Shown: piece by piece, positions 17,000-25,189 of the stretch | Layout: every line of letters begins with the position of its first letter | How positions within the stretch are numbered: the stretch's first letter is position 1 | NCBI GenBank assembly: GCA_036675955.1 | Contig: JAKFDW010000138.1 | Span: forward strand, 1-40,988 | Source of the DNA: Pollutimonas sp036675955 | GTDB taxonomy: Bacteria; Pseudomonadota; Gammaproteobacteria; Burkholderiales; Burkholderiaceae_B | Direction: 5' to 3' | DNA: 40,988 bases | Position numbers and translations under genes: made by a program | Notes under the pieces: generated by a model | The model's input: only the letters and a program-made list of their open reading frames with translations | What the model was told of the DNA's origin: nothing | Database searches by the model: none

Positions 17000-17578
17000 T
17001 CAGGCCGAGCCGGATTCGGTCTCGTCCAGACGGCGCTGCGGCATGTGCAGCAACACGTCGGCCAGCGGCCAGAGCATAGCGGTCAACAAGGCGGACCAAA
17101 GCCAATACCACCCCACCCACTCGCCGGCCAGCCAGGAATGAGCCAATCGCGATACGGCTTCGGACAGCACGAAGACCGGAATCATGTGTATGCCCTGGAC
17201 TATGGGGTTGAACCGTTGCAGCCTGCGCCTGAGCAGCAGTGAACCGTATGCGACCAGGCTGAAAGTAAGCGCCTGTTCACCGAGCAAACCGCCGTCGTGC
17301 ACGTCCATGAGCAAGCCTATGCAGAAGGCGGCAAGCATATTCACACGGCTGGGCTCGTTGAGGCACCAGAACGCGATCACCAGCAGCAGCAAGTCGGGCG
17401 CGGGTTGCCACAGACGCCAGGGCAACAGTGAGATGAGCCAGATCAGCAGGAGCGTGAACCAGACGAAGACAGGATTGGATGGCCTCTTGAAGGGCGAGGC
17501 ATCGATGGGCTCAAGCGAACTGAGCGATGAACGCCGCTGCCCGGGGATGGGGACGTTACCGGTCGGCTTGCGAACCAT
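17000..17578 (-). CDS. mreD: Rod shape-determining protein MreD
   Basis: 192-residue inner-membrane protein with about five to six hydrophobic helices after a basic, Ser/Pro-rich N-terminus of about 35 residues. The segment NMLAAFCIGLLMDVHDGGLLGEQAL, with the conserved G-x-x-x-D before the LLG motif, is diagnostic for MreD. It links MreC and the peptidoglycan synthases in the elongasome. ATG 17578 lies within the 3' end of mreC, giving a 23-base overlap. The next gene, mrdA, starts 23 bases after its stop. Confidence 0.92.
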   Translation of the reverse strand: MVRKPTGNVPIPGQRRSSLSSLEPIDASPFKRPSNPVFVWFTLLLIWLISLLPWRLWQPAPDLLLLVIAFWCLNEPSRVNMLAAFCIGLLMDVHDGGLLGEQALTFSLVAYGSLLLRRRLQRFNPIVQGIHMIPVFVLSEAVSRLAHSWLAGEWVGWYWLWSALLTAMLWPLADVLLHMPQRRLDETESGSA

Positions 17579-18446
17579 TCAAGGGTCTCTCTTTAGCGGG
17601 TTCCGACGGCGCGACATCAACGCGCAGAACCAGGAAATGGCGGTGTCTTTCGGGGTGAGACAGCGGCGTGGCGACGGCCAGGGCAAAGCCGGAGGCCGGG
17701 TCGCGATTGACGTGATCCACTTTCGCGACGGACAGGCCGGCCGGGAACAGGCCTCCGATGCCGCTGGTGACCAATACATCGCCCGGTTCCAGATCGACAT
17801 CAGCGGTCAGATAACGGACCTCGAGCTTGCCCGTTACGTTACCGCCAAACGCGATCAGACGAAGCCCGCTACGCAGGACCTGAACGGGAATCGACACCTT
17901 GTCATCGGTCAGCAATGCCGCTTCCGACGTGAAGGGAGTAACGCGCACGATCTGTCCGACTATGCCGCCCTCATCGATAACCGGCATGCCGGGCCGTATG
18001 CCGCTTGCAGAACCCTTGTTGAAAACCAGATGGTGCGAGAACGCATTGGGCGGTTCGTAGAACACTTCGACGGCCACCGACGGTTGCGTGACCGTATCGG
18101 CAACATTGAGCAGACGCCGCAATTGCTCGTTTTCGGCTGCCAGCTGCGCGGCATGTGTCGATATCTGGGCCAGCTCGATGCGCTGGCGCTGCAGAGCTTC
18201 TTTTTCCGTGCGGGCCAGGGCCGCCGCATCGCTCCAGCTGCTTATGTGCTCGATGGCGTCGCGCGGCGCCATCATGAGGCGTTGAAAAGGATACAGAACG
18301 ACCGAGATGGCTTGCCGGGCGGGATCGAGCACACGCCAGCGGGCATCGACGATCAGCAGGCTCAGGGACAGGACTACGAACACGAACAGGCGCAACTCCG
18401 CGGTCGGACCGCGTTTGAATAGCCTGATCGTGCTATTTTCTTGCAT
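17556..18446 (-). CDS. mreC: Rod shape-determining protein MreC
   Basis: 296 residues from ATG 18446 (MQENSTIRLFKRG). It has one N-terminal membrane helix (about 19-37), a periplasmic coiled coil (about 60-105; ARTEKEALQRQRIELAQIS and following) and a double beta-barrel domain with VFNKGSASGIRPGMPV and TSGIGGLFPAGL, both MreC signatures. It acts as a periplasmic scaffold that activates PBP2-RodA. An upstream extension to 18488 is open but not family-like. The start lies 69 bases downstream of mreB. Confidence 0.95.
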   Translation of the reverse strand: MQENSTIRLFKRGPTAELRLFVFVVLSLSLLIVDARWRVLDPARQAISVVLYPFQRLMMAPRDAIEHISSWSDAAALARTEKEALQRQRIELAQISTHAAQLAAENEQLRRLLNVADTVTQPSVAVEVFYEPPNAFSHHLVFNKGSASGIRPGMPVIDEGGIVGQIVRVTPFTSEAALLTDDKVSIPVQVLRSGLRLIAFGGNVTGKLEVRYLTADVDLEPGDVLVTSGIGGLFPAGLSVAKVDHVNRDPASGFALAVATPLSHPERHRHFLVLRVDVAPSEPAKERPLNGSQADR

Positions 18447-18515
18447 GGGATAATCGCAAAGCGCCTTGATCTGCCCAGCGCACACCAAGAGGCACGCGGA
18501 CCTTACTGTACGATG

Positions 18516-19559
18516 CTAGTCGTAGATGAAAACCGTGCCCAGGCGTTCAAGATGCTCGAGCGCCTCGCCGCAGCCACGCACGACGCAGGTGAGAGGATCG
18601 TCGGCGACCACTACCGGCAAGCCGGTTTCTTCTTGAAGCAGGCGATCCAGATCGCGCAGCAGTGCGCCGCCGCCCGTAAGGGCAATACCCTTGTCGGTGA
18701 TGTCGGCGCCAAGCTCGGGAGGTGTCTGTTCCAGAGCCGTCTTGACGGCCGACACAATTTGATTGAGCGGATCGGTAAGGGATTCGAGGATCTCGTTGGA
18801 AGACACCGTGAAGCTGCGCGGTACACCTTCCGACAGATTCCGGCCCTTGACTTCGATTTCGCGGATTTCAGATCCGGGGAATGCAGAACCGATTTCCTTC
18901 TTGATGAGTTCCGCAGTGGGCTCGCCAATGAGCATGCCGTAGTTTCGGCGAATGTAGTTGATGATGGATTCGTCGAATTTGTCGCCGCCTACGCGCACCG
19001 AGCCTTTATAGACCATGCCGCCCAGCGAGATGATGGCCACCTCGGTGGTGCCGCCGCCGATGTCGACCACCATGGAGCCGCTTGCGTCAGAAACGCCAAG
19101 GCCCGCGCCGATAGCGGCGGCCATGGGTTCTTCGATGAGGTACACCTGGCTGGCGCCGGCACCCAGTGCGGATTCGCGTATGGCGCGGCGCTCGACCTGG
19201 GTTGAACCGCAGGGGACACAAACGATAATACGTGGGCTGGGAGCGAACATGCTGCGCGGATGCACCATGCGTATAAACTGTTTGAGCATTTGCTCGGTTA
19301 CGGTGAAATCGGCGATCACGCCGTCTTTCATGGGACGAATTGCCTCGATGTTGCCGGGGACCCGACCAAGCATCTGTTTGGCTTCGCGACCGACGGCCTG
19401 TATGATTTTCTTACCGTTGGGGCCGCCTTCGTGGCGAATGGCGACAACCGAAGGCTCGTCAAGCACAATGCCCTTACCGCGCACATAAATTAGGGTATTG
19501 GCAGTACCGAGATCGATCGCCATATCGGTGGAGAAGTAACTACGCAGGAATCCGAACAT
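18516..19559 (-). CDS. mreB: Rod shape-determining actin homologue MreB
   Basis: 347-residue bacterial actin that forms membrane-bound filaments directing lateral cell-wall synthesis. It has the N-terminal membrane-proximal segment MFGFLRSYFSTDMAIDLGTANTL (phosphate-1 loop DLGTANT), the phosphate-2 motif DIGGGTTEVAIISLGG, and adenosine-contact region TGGGALLRDLDRLL. The length equals that of E. coli MreB. It is the first gene of the elongasome cluster; its promoter lies in the 224-base interval shared with divergent gatC. Confidence 0.97.
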   Translation of the reverse strand: MFGFLRSYFSTDMAIDLGTANTLIYVRGKGIVLDEPSVVAIRHEGGPNGKKIIQAVGREAKQMLGRVPGNIEAIRPMKDGVIADFTVTEQMLKQFIRMVHPRSMFAPSPRIIVCVPCGSTQVERRAIRESALGAGASQVYLIEEPMAAAIGAGLGVSDASGSMVVDIGGGTTEVAIISLGGMVYKGSVRVGGDKFDESIINYIRRNYGMLIGEPTAELIKKEIGSAFPGSEIREIEVKGRNLSEGVPRSFTVSSNEILESLTDPLNQIVSAVKTALEQTPPELGADITDKGIALTGGGALLRDLDRLLQEETGLPVVVADDPLTCVVRGCGEALEHLERLGTVFIYD

Positions 19560-19783
19560 GGGCGCTCAGTGATATCAAGATTGAAAAAGACAGTTAATTC
19601 GCAGGTTTCCGCCGAAACAGCAGCACCACAAGTTGGCCCAACGAATTAAACCAACAATGATAACTTATAATTGACCTTCGATAAGGTCGAATAACAGCAT
19701 ATTATGTTCTGTAACCGGTCGGTGCCCGTAGCTGTTGCAAGTTAATACATTCAGCCCGCACTCTCCTTCTATTTAAGAAATTC
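19560..19783. promoter_or_regulatory. Divergent mreB / gatC regulatory interval
   Basis: 224 AT-rich bases without a gene, holding the promoters of two opposed operons. A perfect inverted repeat GACCTT (19673-19678) and AAGGTC (19683-19688) around CGAT is the clearest structure. TTGACC (19671-19676) looks like a -35 element toward gatC, but no -10 at 16-18 bases is convincing. Exact promoters cannot be assigned by eye. Confidence 0.5.
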
Positions 19784-20092
19784 ATGGCAATCACTCAGCA
19801 AGATGTGGCCCGTATCGCACGGCTCGCACGTATTCAGCTTTCGCCGGACGAAGTCGCGCATGCCCAATCCGATCTGGACGAAATGCTCGGCCTGATCGAA
19901 CAATTGCAGGCGGTCGATACCACCGATGTCGTCCCCATGGCGCATCCGCTCTCGGCACACCAGGATATTATGTTGCGCCTGCGTCCAGATGTCGCAGCGC
20001 CAACCAATACGCTCGCTCAACGCCAGGCACTGATGGCTAATTCGCCTGCCGAAGAAGACGGTCTGTTCCTGGTGCCAACGGTAATCGAGTAA
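19784..20092 (+). CDS. gatC: Asp-tRNA(Asn)/Glu-tRNA(Gln) amidotransferase subunit C
   Basis: 102-residue subunit that wraps around and stabilises GatA in the GatCAB complex, which converts misacylated Glu-tRNA(Gln) and/or Asp-tRNA(Asn) to the correct amides. The N-terminal helices DVARIARLARIQLSPDEVAHAQSDLDEMLGLIEQL and the later VPMAHPL segment are the family pattern. The three genes gatC, gatA and gatB are tightly packed; gatA starts three bases after this stop. Confidence 0.94.
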   Translation: MAITQQDVARIARLARIQLSPDEVAHAQSDLDEMLGLIEQLQAVDTTDVVPMAHPLSAHQDIMLRLRPDVAAPTNTLAQRQALMANSPAEEDGLFLVPTVIE

Positions 20093-20095
20093 ATA

Positions 20096-21628
20096 ATGTC
20101 AAGCACACCTCTGCACACTGAATTCGACAGCATTGCGTCTCTGCGCGCCGCCTTGCAAGAACGCAAGCTGAGCGCGCGGGAACTCGCTGCCAGCGCTCTC
20201 GAGGCCGCTCAATCCCACAGCGAGCTGAATGCCTTCCTGCACCTGGACGCCGAACTGACGCTGGCGCAGGCCGACGCGGCCGACAGAATGCTGGCCGCGG
20301 GCCAGGGTACTCCCCTTACCGGAATACCCATTGCCCACAAAGACGTTTTTGTAACTCAGAACTGGCGCACTACCGCCGCCAGCAAGATGCTGGCCGGTTA
20401 CGTCAGCCCTTTCGACGCTACCGTCGTAAGCAAGCTACAGGCCGCCGGCGCCGTCTCGCTGGGCAAGCTGAATTGCGACGAATTCGCCATGGGCTCGGGC
20501 AACGAGAATTCGGCATTCGGCGCAGTCAAGAATCCCTGGGACCCGACCGCAGTACCAGGAGGCTCATCCGGCGGCTCGGCGGCGGCTGTCGCGGCAGGCC
20601 TGATCATGGCCGCCACCGGTACCGACACCGGCGGGTCGGTGCGTCAGCCTGCCGCCTTGTGCGGCGTCAGCGGCATCAAGCCCACCTACGGCACCGTGTC
20701 GCGCTACGGCATGATCGCCTACGGCTCCAGCCTGGACCAGGCCGGCCCCATCGCGCGCGACGCCAGAGACCTTCTCGATCTGCTGGACACCATGAGCGGA
20801 TTCGATCCGCGCGACTCGACCAGCCTTGAGGCTTGCGATGGCGTGAACAACGCTCCGGGACGCATGCGTGCCGAGTTCGAGGCAGCCGTCAATGATCAGA
20901 ATGCCGCGGGCGGACAGCCGCTGAAGGGCTTGCGCATAGGCGTGCCCACGGAATTCTTCAACGGCGGCCTGGCCGCCGACGTAGCCGCCGCCGTCGAAGC
21001 CGCTTTGCAGACATTCGAGTCCCTGGGGGCAAAACGCGTCAGCATTTCCCTGCCGCGCACGGCGCTGTCCATCCCTACTTATTACGTCATCGCACCCGCG
21101 GAAGCATCGAGCAATTTATCGCGCTACGACGGGGTGCGTTACGGCCACCGTACAGAGCAATACCGCGATCTTGCCGAGATGACCAGCCGCTCGCGCACCG
21201 AAGGCTTCGGCGCCGAAGTCCTGCGCCGCATCATGGTGGGCACCTACGTTCTTTCTCATGGCTACTATGACGCCTATTACCTGCAGGCACAGCGGGTGCG
21301 GCGCATGATCGCCAATGATTTTCAGCACGCCTTCGCCGATCACTGCGACGTCATCATGGGCCCGGTTACCCCGACCGTGGCGCGGCACATAGGCGACAAC
21401 CGGGAAGACCCCACCGCCGACTGGCTGGCTGACGTATACACACTGGGCGTCAGCCTGGCCGGCCTGCCGGCCATGTCCGTCCCCTGCGGTTTCGGCGGCT
21501 CTCAGCGCCCCTTGCCGATCGGCCTGCAGATTATCGGAAACTACTTCAAAGAGGGCCAGCTATTGGCAATAGCCGACCGCTACCAGCAGGTTACCGACTG
21601 GCACCAACGCAAACCAGGACAACAATAA
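20096..21628 (+). CDS. gatA: Asp-tRNA(Asn)/Glu-tRNA(Gln) amidotransferase subunit A (glutaminase)
   Basis: 510-residue amidase-signature enzyme that releases ammonia from glutamine for the transamidation. The Ser-cisSer-Lys triad is Lys82 (AHKDVF), Ser157 (GGSSGGSA) and Ser181 (DTGGSVRQPAA), with spacing identical to characterised GatA proteins (75 and 24 residues). Ammonia is channelled to GatB. The TAA stop shares its last A with the gatB ATG, a one-base overlap. Confidence 0.97.
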   Translation: MSSTPLHTEFDSIASLRAALQERKLSARELAASALEAAQSHSELNAFLHLDAELTLAQADAADRMLAAGQGTPLTGIPIAHKDVFVTQNWRTTAASKMLAGYVSPFDATVVSKLQAAGAVSLGKLNCDEFAMGSGNENSAFGAVKNPWDPTAVPGGSSGGSAAAVAAGLIMAATGTDTGGSVRQPAALCGVSGIKPTYGTVSRYGMIAYGSSLDQAGPIARDARDLLDLLDTMSGFDPRDSTSLEACDGVNNAPGRMRAEFEAAVNDQNAAGGQPLKGLRIGVPTEFFNGGLAADVAAAVEAALQTFESLGAKRVSISLPRTALSIPTYYVIAPAEASSNLSRYDGVRYGHRTEQYRDLAEMTSRSRTEGFGAEVLRRIMVGTYVLSHGYYDAYYLQAQRVRRMIANDFQHAFADHCDVIMGPVTPTVARHIGDNREDPTADWLADVYTLGVSLAGLPAMSVPCGFGGSQRPLPIGLQIIGNYFKEGQLLAIADRYQQVTDWHQRKPGQQ

Positions 21629-23082
21629 TGGAATGGGAAATCGTCATCGGGCTGGAAACGCATACACAGCTCTCCACCGAATCAAAGATCTTTTCTGACA
21701 GCACTACGCAGTTCGGCGCAGCCGCCAATACGCAGGCCAATGAAGTCGACATGGCCTTGCCGGGCAGTCTGCCGGTCATGAACAAAGGCGCAGTCGAACG
21801 GGCGATACAGTTCGGCCTGGCGGTTGGCGCGCACATCGCTCCGCGATCGATATTCGCGCGCAAAAACTATTTCTATCCCGATCTTCCTAAAAACTACCAG
21901 ATCAGCCAGTTCGAGATTCCGGTGGTGCAAGGCGGCACGATCAGTTTTTTTGTCGGCGATGAAGAGAAAACGGTCAACCTGACGCGCGCCCATCTGGAAG
22001 AAGATGCGGGCAAGTCACTGCACGAGAATTTCACCGGGCCTCACGGGGAATCGTCCACTGGCATCGACCTGAATCGCGCCGGCACACCCCTGCTGGAAAT
22101 CGTTTCCGAACCTGAAATGCGCTCGGCGGCCGAGGCCGTCGCCTATGCCCGCGCGCTTCATGGCCTGGTGGTATGGCTGGGCATTTGCGACGGAAATATG
22201 CAGGAAGGGTCGTTTCGCATCGACGCCAACGTATCGGTGCGCCCCAAAGGCCAGGAACAGCTCGGCACCCGCAGCGAAGTCAAGAACGTCAACTCTTTCC
22301 GCTTCCTGGAACGCGCCATCCAGTACGAAGTCCGTCGCCAGATCGAAATTATTGAAGACGGCGGCAAGGTCGTACAGGAAACTCGCCTGTACGACTCCGA
22401 ACGCGACGAAACGCGCAGTATGCGCAGCAAGGAAGACGCCCACGACTACCGTTACTTCCCCGATCCCGATCTGCCGCCGCTGGTCATAGCGCCCGAATGG
22501 ATCGCACGCGTCAAAGATGCAATGCCGGAACTCCCGGCGCAGAAGCGCTTGCGGTTCGAGCAGGAAATGGGGCTGAGCGGCTACGATGCGGCCCAGCTCA
22601 CCATGAACCGTGCCAGCGCGGCCTATTTTGAAGAGCTGGCAGCCAAGCTGCCCGATGGCCAGGCCAAGCTTTCTGCCAACTGGGTACTGGGAGAACTGTC
22701 GGCGGCCCTGAACCGCGACGAAATCGACATCGATCAAAGCCCCATCAAGCCAGGTCAACTAGCTGGTCTGCTGGCACGCATCATCGACGGCACCATTTCA
22801 AACAAAATGGCGCGCGATGTCTTTGCGGCCATGTGGGCTGGCGAGAACAATGGCGACCCCGACGCGATTATCGAGGCTCGCGGCCTGAAGCAAATCAGCG
22901 ACAGCGGCGCCATCGGGACGATGATAGATGAAGTCCTGGCTGCAAATCCCGCCATTGTCGACGAATTCCGGGCCGGCAAGCAGAAGGCGTTCAACTCATT
23001 GGTCGGCCAGGTCATGAAGGCGGCCAAGGGCAAGGCGAACCCGCAGCAAGTCAACGATCTGCTCAAGGAAAAGCTGGGATAG
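21628..23082 (+). CDS. gatB: Asp-tRNA(Asn)/Glu-tRNA(Gln) amidotransferase subunit B
   Basis: 484-residue kinase/transamidase subunit that phosphorylates the misacylated aminoacyl-tRNA and transfers ammonia to it. The GatB signature DLNRAGTPLLEIVSEPEM is present, as are the early WEIVIGLETHTQL strand, KNYFYPDLPKNYQISQ, and a C-terminal YqeY/tail domain (about 330-484) that contacts the tRNA, ending GKANPQQVNDLLKEKLG. Length is typical. It is the last gene of the operon; the interval that follows is repeat-rich and contains no recognisable gene. Confidence 0.97.
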   Translation: MEWEIVIGLETHTQLSTESKIFSDSTTQFGAAANTQANEVDMALPGSLPVMNKGAVERAIQFGLAVGAHIAPRSIFARKNYFYPDLPKNYQISQFEIPVVQGGTISFFVGDEEKTVNLTRAHLEEDAGKSLHENFTGPHGESSTGIDLNRAGTPLLEIVSEPEMRSAAEAVAYARALHGLVVWLGICDGNMQEGSFRIDANVSVRPKGQEQLGTRSEVKNVNSFRFLERAIQYEVRRQIEIIEDGGKVVQETRLYDSERDETRSMRSKEDAHDYRYFPDPDLPPLVIAPEWIARVKDAMPELPAQKRLRFEQEMGLSGYDAAQLTMNRASAAYFEELAAKLPDGQAKLSANWVLGELSAALNRDEIDIDQSPIKPGQLAGLLARIIDGTISNKMARDVFAAMWAGENNGDPDAIIEARGLKQISDSGAIGTMIDEVLAANPAIVDEFRAGKQKAFNSLVGQVMKAAKGKANPQQVNDLLKEKLG

Positions 23083-23474
23083 TTAGTACGCCTTGCCATG
23101 CATCCATGCATGTGAGCCCGGCAAGTTTCCCATTGCGCAGTTGTCCGGGGCGGGTAGGGGCAGTCCGGCGTGTAGGCGTGCGCCGCGTGCTGACGAAGGT
23201 ACGCCGGGGGCTGTCGTCGGCCGCTGTCTGACCGGAGCGCAGCGTAGGGAGTTCGGCCGACGCCCGGCTGGACGAGGCAGACGCGGAAACAAGCACGCCG
23301 TGCCGGACTGCCTCTACCCGCCCCGGGCAACGTCATCAGAGCAAGACAGTGCACGAAAGCAAAGTGCCGTAAACACTCGAACCGAAAATGCTCTAGTGAG
23401 TGTGGCGCGCCGCCCTGCGCAGGCCGCCCTACGCGGGCCGCCCTACGCGGGCCGCCCTACGCGGGCCGCCCCAC
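23083..23474. other. Repeat-rich intergenic interval between gatB and pyrE
   Basis: 392 bases with no supportable gene. It holds the inverted-repeat element at 23145-23326, a small dyad ACACTC (23373-23378) / GAGTGT (23398-23403), and the tandem repeat at 23408-23476. Several frames stay open across it on both strands, but they are Arg/Pro/Gly-rich by-products of GC-rich sequence and no product resembles a known family. Confidence 0.7.
23145..23326. repeat. 182-bp imperfect inverted-repeat element (candidate dispersed palindromic repeat or MITE-like element)
   Basis: Outer arms 23145-23169 and 23302-23326 are inverted copies, matching at 24 of 25 positions (left begins CCGGGGCGGGTAG, right ends CTACCCGCCCCGG). 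Inward, further matched blocks occur: GGCGTGC and CCGCGT in both halves, then CGTCGGCCG (23215-23223) with CGGCCGACG (23254-23262), leaving a 30-base centre. The whole could fold as one long imperfect stem. No transposase and no target-site duplication could be seen. Confidence 0.65.
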
Positions 23475-23476
23475 TT
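23408..23476. repeat. 14-bp tandem repeat beside pyrE
   Basis: The unit GGCCGCCCTACGCG occurs three times exactly at 23422-23435, 23436-23449 and 23450-23463. A degenerate unit precedes it (from about 23408) and a partial, diverged one follows (23464-23476). The last partial unit reaches the pyrE stop region. Such arrays often vary in copy number between strains. Confidence 0.85.
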
Positions 23477-24146
23477 ACACGCCGTATTTCGTCCGGTACG
23501 CTGCAACGGCGTCCCGGTGTTCGGCAAGCTGGCTATCGTTTTCAAGCAGCGCCATGATATCGGCCAGCGACGCAATACTGACTACCGGTATTCCATACGT
23601 GCTGGCGACGTCCTGCACCGCGGAATGCGCCGACAAGGCCTCATCCGGGCCCGCGCGTTCCATGCGGTCCAGTGCTATGAGCACTGCGGCGGGCTGTGCG
23701 CCGGCCTGGCGGATGATCTCCACCGATTCCCGCACCGATGTACCGGCGGTGATCACATCATCGATGATCACGACCCTGCCTTGCAGTGGCGCGCCAACCA
23801 GAATCCCGCCTTCGCCATGGTCTTTGGCTTCCTTTCGGTTGAAGGCAAAGGGAACATCGCGGCCGTCCAGCGCGGCGTGGTTGGCCAGCGCCACGGCCGT
23901 TGCCGTCGACAGTGGTATCCCTTTATAGGCCGGCCCGAACAGCATATCGAAGCCCACACCCGACTCCACCAGAGCCTGCGCATAAAACTGCGCAAGACGC
24001 CCTACGGCGAGTCCCGAATTGAACAAACCTGCATTAAAGAAATAAGGGCTTAATCGCCCTGACTTGACTTTGAATTGACCAAACTTCAAAACGCCTTGTT
24101 CCAGGGAAAAACGCACGAAGTCACTGCGGTAAGAAGAGTCGGTCAT
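23475..24146 (-). CDS. pyrE: Orotate phosphoribosyltransferase
   Basis: 223-residue enzyme that joins orotate to PRPP, giving orotidine 5'-phosphate in pyrimidine biosynthesis. The PRPP-binding motif is VVIIDDVITAGTS (125-137), the flexible catalytic loop is NRKEAKDHGEGG (103-114), and the N-terminal FGQFKVKSGRLSPYFFNAG is typical of the E. coli-type dimeric enzyme. The C-terminus (VAAYRTKYGV) is complete, and its stop abuts the tandem repeat array. The promoter should lie between 24147 and the end of the neighbouring lysR gene at 24181, or inside it. Confidence 0.95.
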   Translation of the reverse strand: MTDSSYRSDFVRFSLEQGVLKFGQFKVKSGRLSPYFFNAGLFNSGLAVGRLAQFYAQALVESGVGFDMLFGPAYKGIPLSTATAVALANHAALDGRDVPFAFNRKEAKDHGEGGILVGAPLQGRVVIIDDVITAGTSVRESVEIIRQAGAQPAAVLIALDRMERAGPDEALSAHSAVQDVASTYGIPVVSIASLADIMALLENDSQLAEHRDAVAAYRTKYGV

Positions 24147-24180
24147 AATTTGCAGGCAAAAGGAAAACCGATATTATCGG

Positions 24181-25071
24181 TCATAACTGCGGGCCGCCCA
24201 AAGCCTGGGTGACAAAATCAATGAATGTACGTACTTTGGGCGTGAGGTATTTACGACTGGTATAGGTCGCATACAACTCCTGCGGGGCCTGATGATATTG
24301 CGGCAGCACCTGCACCAAGCGGCCCGCCGCCAGATCGTCGTCCACCAGCCAGGCCGGCATGTAGCCGATGCCCACGCCGGCCCGGACGGCATGATACGAA
24401 TAAGTAGAGTCGTCGGACCTCATCAGCGGGTTCAGGCGTATAAGCACTTTGCCCTTGGGACCGTCGAACTCGAAGCCTTCGGAGCCCAGATAGCTGGGCA
24501 GGATACCGCCGTAGTTGGCCAGCGCTGAAATGGTTTCCGGCACGCCGAAGCTGTCGAAATAGTGGGGGGCCGCCACCAGGTAGAACTGGATGGTGCATAT
24601 CTTGCGCACAATCAGATGCAACGATGGGTCGCGCGTGACCCGCAGGGCAAGGTCATACCCTTCCGCAGCCAGGTCCACTTTCCGATTGGAAAACCGCAAA
24701 TCCAGAACCACGTCCGGATATCGTTTCTGGTACGCAGCGAGCACATCGACGACGCGGGGATTGGCGAACCATACCGGTGCCGTGACTTTAAGATTCCCGC
24801 GCGGCGCCTCGACGCTGCTGCCTATTGCGGCCGCGGCAAGCTCCAGCATTTCAAGTGCACTGCGGCATTGTTCGAAATACAAGCTTCCAGCCTCAGTCAG
24901 ACTCACGCGCCGGCTCGTGCGATTCAGCAGGCGTACTCCTAGTTCGCGCTCCAGGTGCGCCAGATGCTTGCTGACCATGGGCGCCGACAGCGAGAGCCTG
25001 TCGGCTGCGGCGACAAAGCTGCCCGCATCCGCAATTTCACAAAAGACTTTCAGGCTAAGCAGGGTATCCAT
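24181..25071 (-). CDS. LysR-family transcriptional regulator (of the DoxX-dioxygenase module)
   Basis: 296 residues. An N-terminal winged helix-turn-helix (about 1-60: SLKVFCEIADAGSFVAAADRL, MVSKHLAHLERELGVRLLNRTSRRVSLTEAG) precedes an inducer-binding domain with two periplasmic-binding-like lobes (about 90-296; APVWFANPRVVDVLAAYQKRYPDV). The effector is unknown. It is divergent from the DoxX gene (118-base interval), the usual layout of a LysR regulator and its target. A 17-base dyad at 25073-25089 covers its own ribosome binding site. It resembles the CrgA/AaeR-like subgroup, but assignment beyond LysR is not safe. Confidence 0.9.
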   Translation of the reverse strand: MDTLLSLKVFCEIADAGSFVAAADRLSLSAPMVSKHLAHLERELGVRLLNRTSRRVSLTEAGSLYFEQCRSALEMLELAAAAIGSSVEAPRGNLKVTAPVWFANPRVVDVLAAYQKRYPDVVLDLRFSNRKVDLAAEGYDLALRVTRDPSLHLIVRKICTIQFYLVAAPHYFDSFGVPETISALANYGGILPSYLGSEGFEFDGPKGKVLIRLNPLMRSDDSTYSYHAVRAGVGIGYMPAWLVDDDLAAGRLVQVLPQYHQAPQELYATYTSRKYLTPKVRTFIDFVTQALGGPQL

Positions 25072-25072
25072 T

Positions 25073-25089
25073 ATTTCCCGTCAGGAAAT
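25073..25089. promoter_or_regulatory. LysR-type dyad (T-N11-A) at the lysR translation start
   Basis: ATTTCC (25073-25078) and GGAAAT (25084-25089) form a perfect six-base inverted repeat with a five-base spacer, containing T-N11-A. It directly adjoins the lysR start codon and is 100 bases upstream of the divergent doxX-like gene, a suitable autoregulatory site. Confidence 0.5.
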
Positions 25090-25189
25090 GAATCGTTAAT
25101 AATTTCAACGTATATTTCTTCTCGTTATTCTATTAAACTTTCTTGCAGTAGATCATTGACTCACCCATCAACATACTATCTGGATAACT

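Noticed and set aside
23093..23557. 154-residue open frame across the gatB-pyrE interval, and a 199-residue one on the other strand (22755-23354)
   Set aside because: Both run through the inverted repeat and neighbouring genes, are Arg/Gly/Pro-rich, and have no recognisable domain; better explained as open frames in GC-rich repeat DNA.
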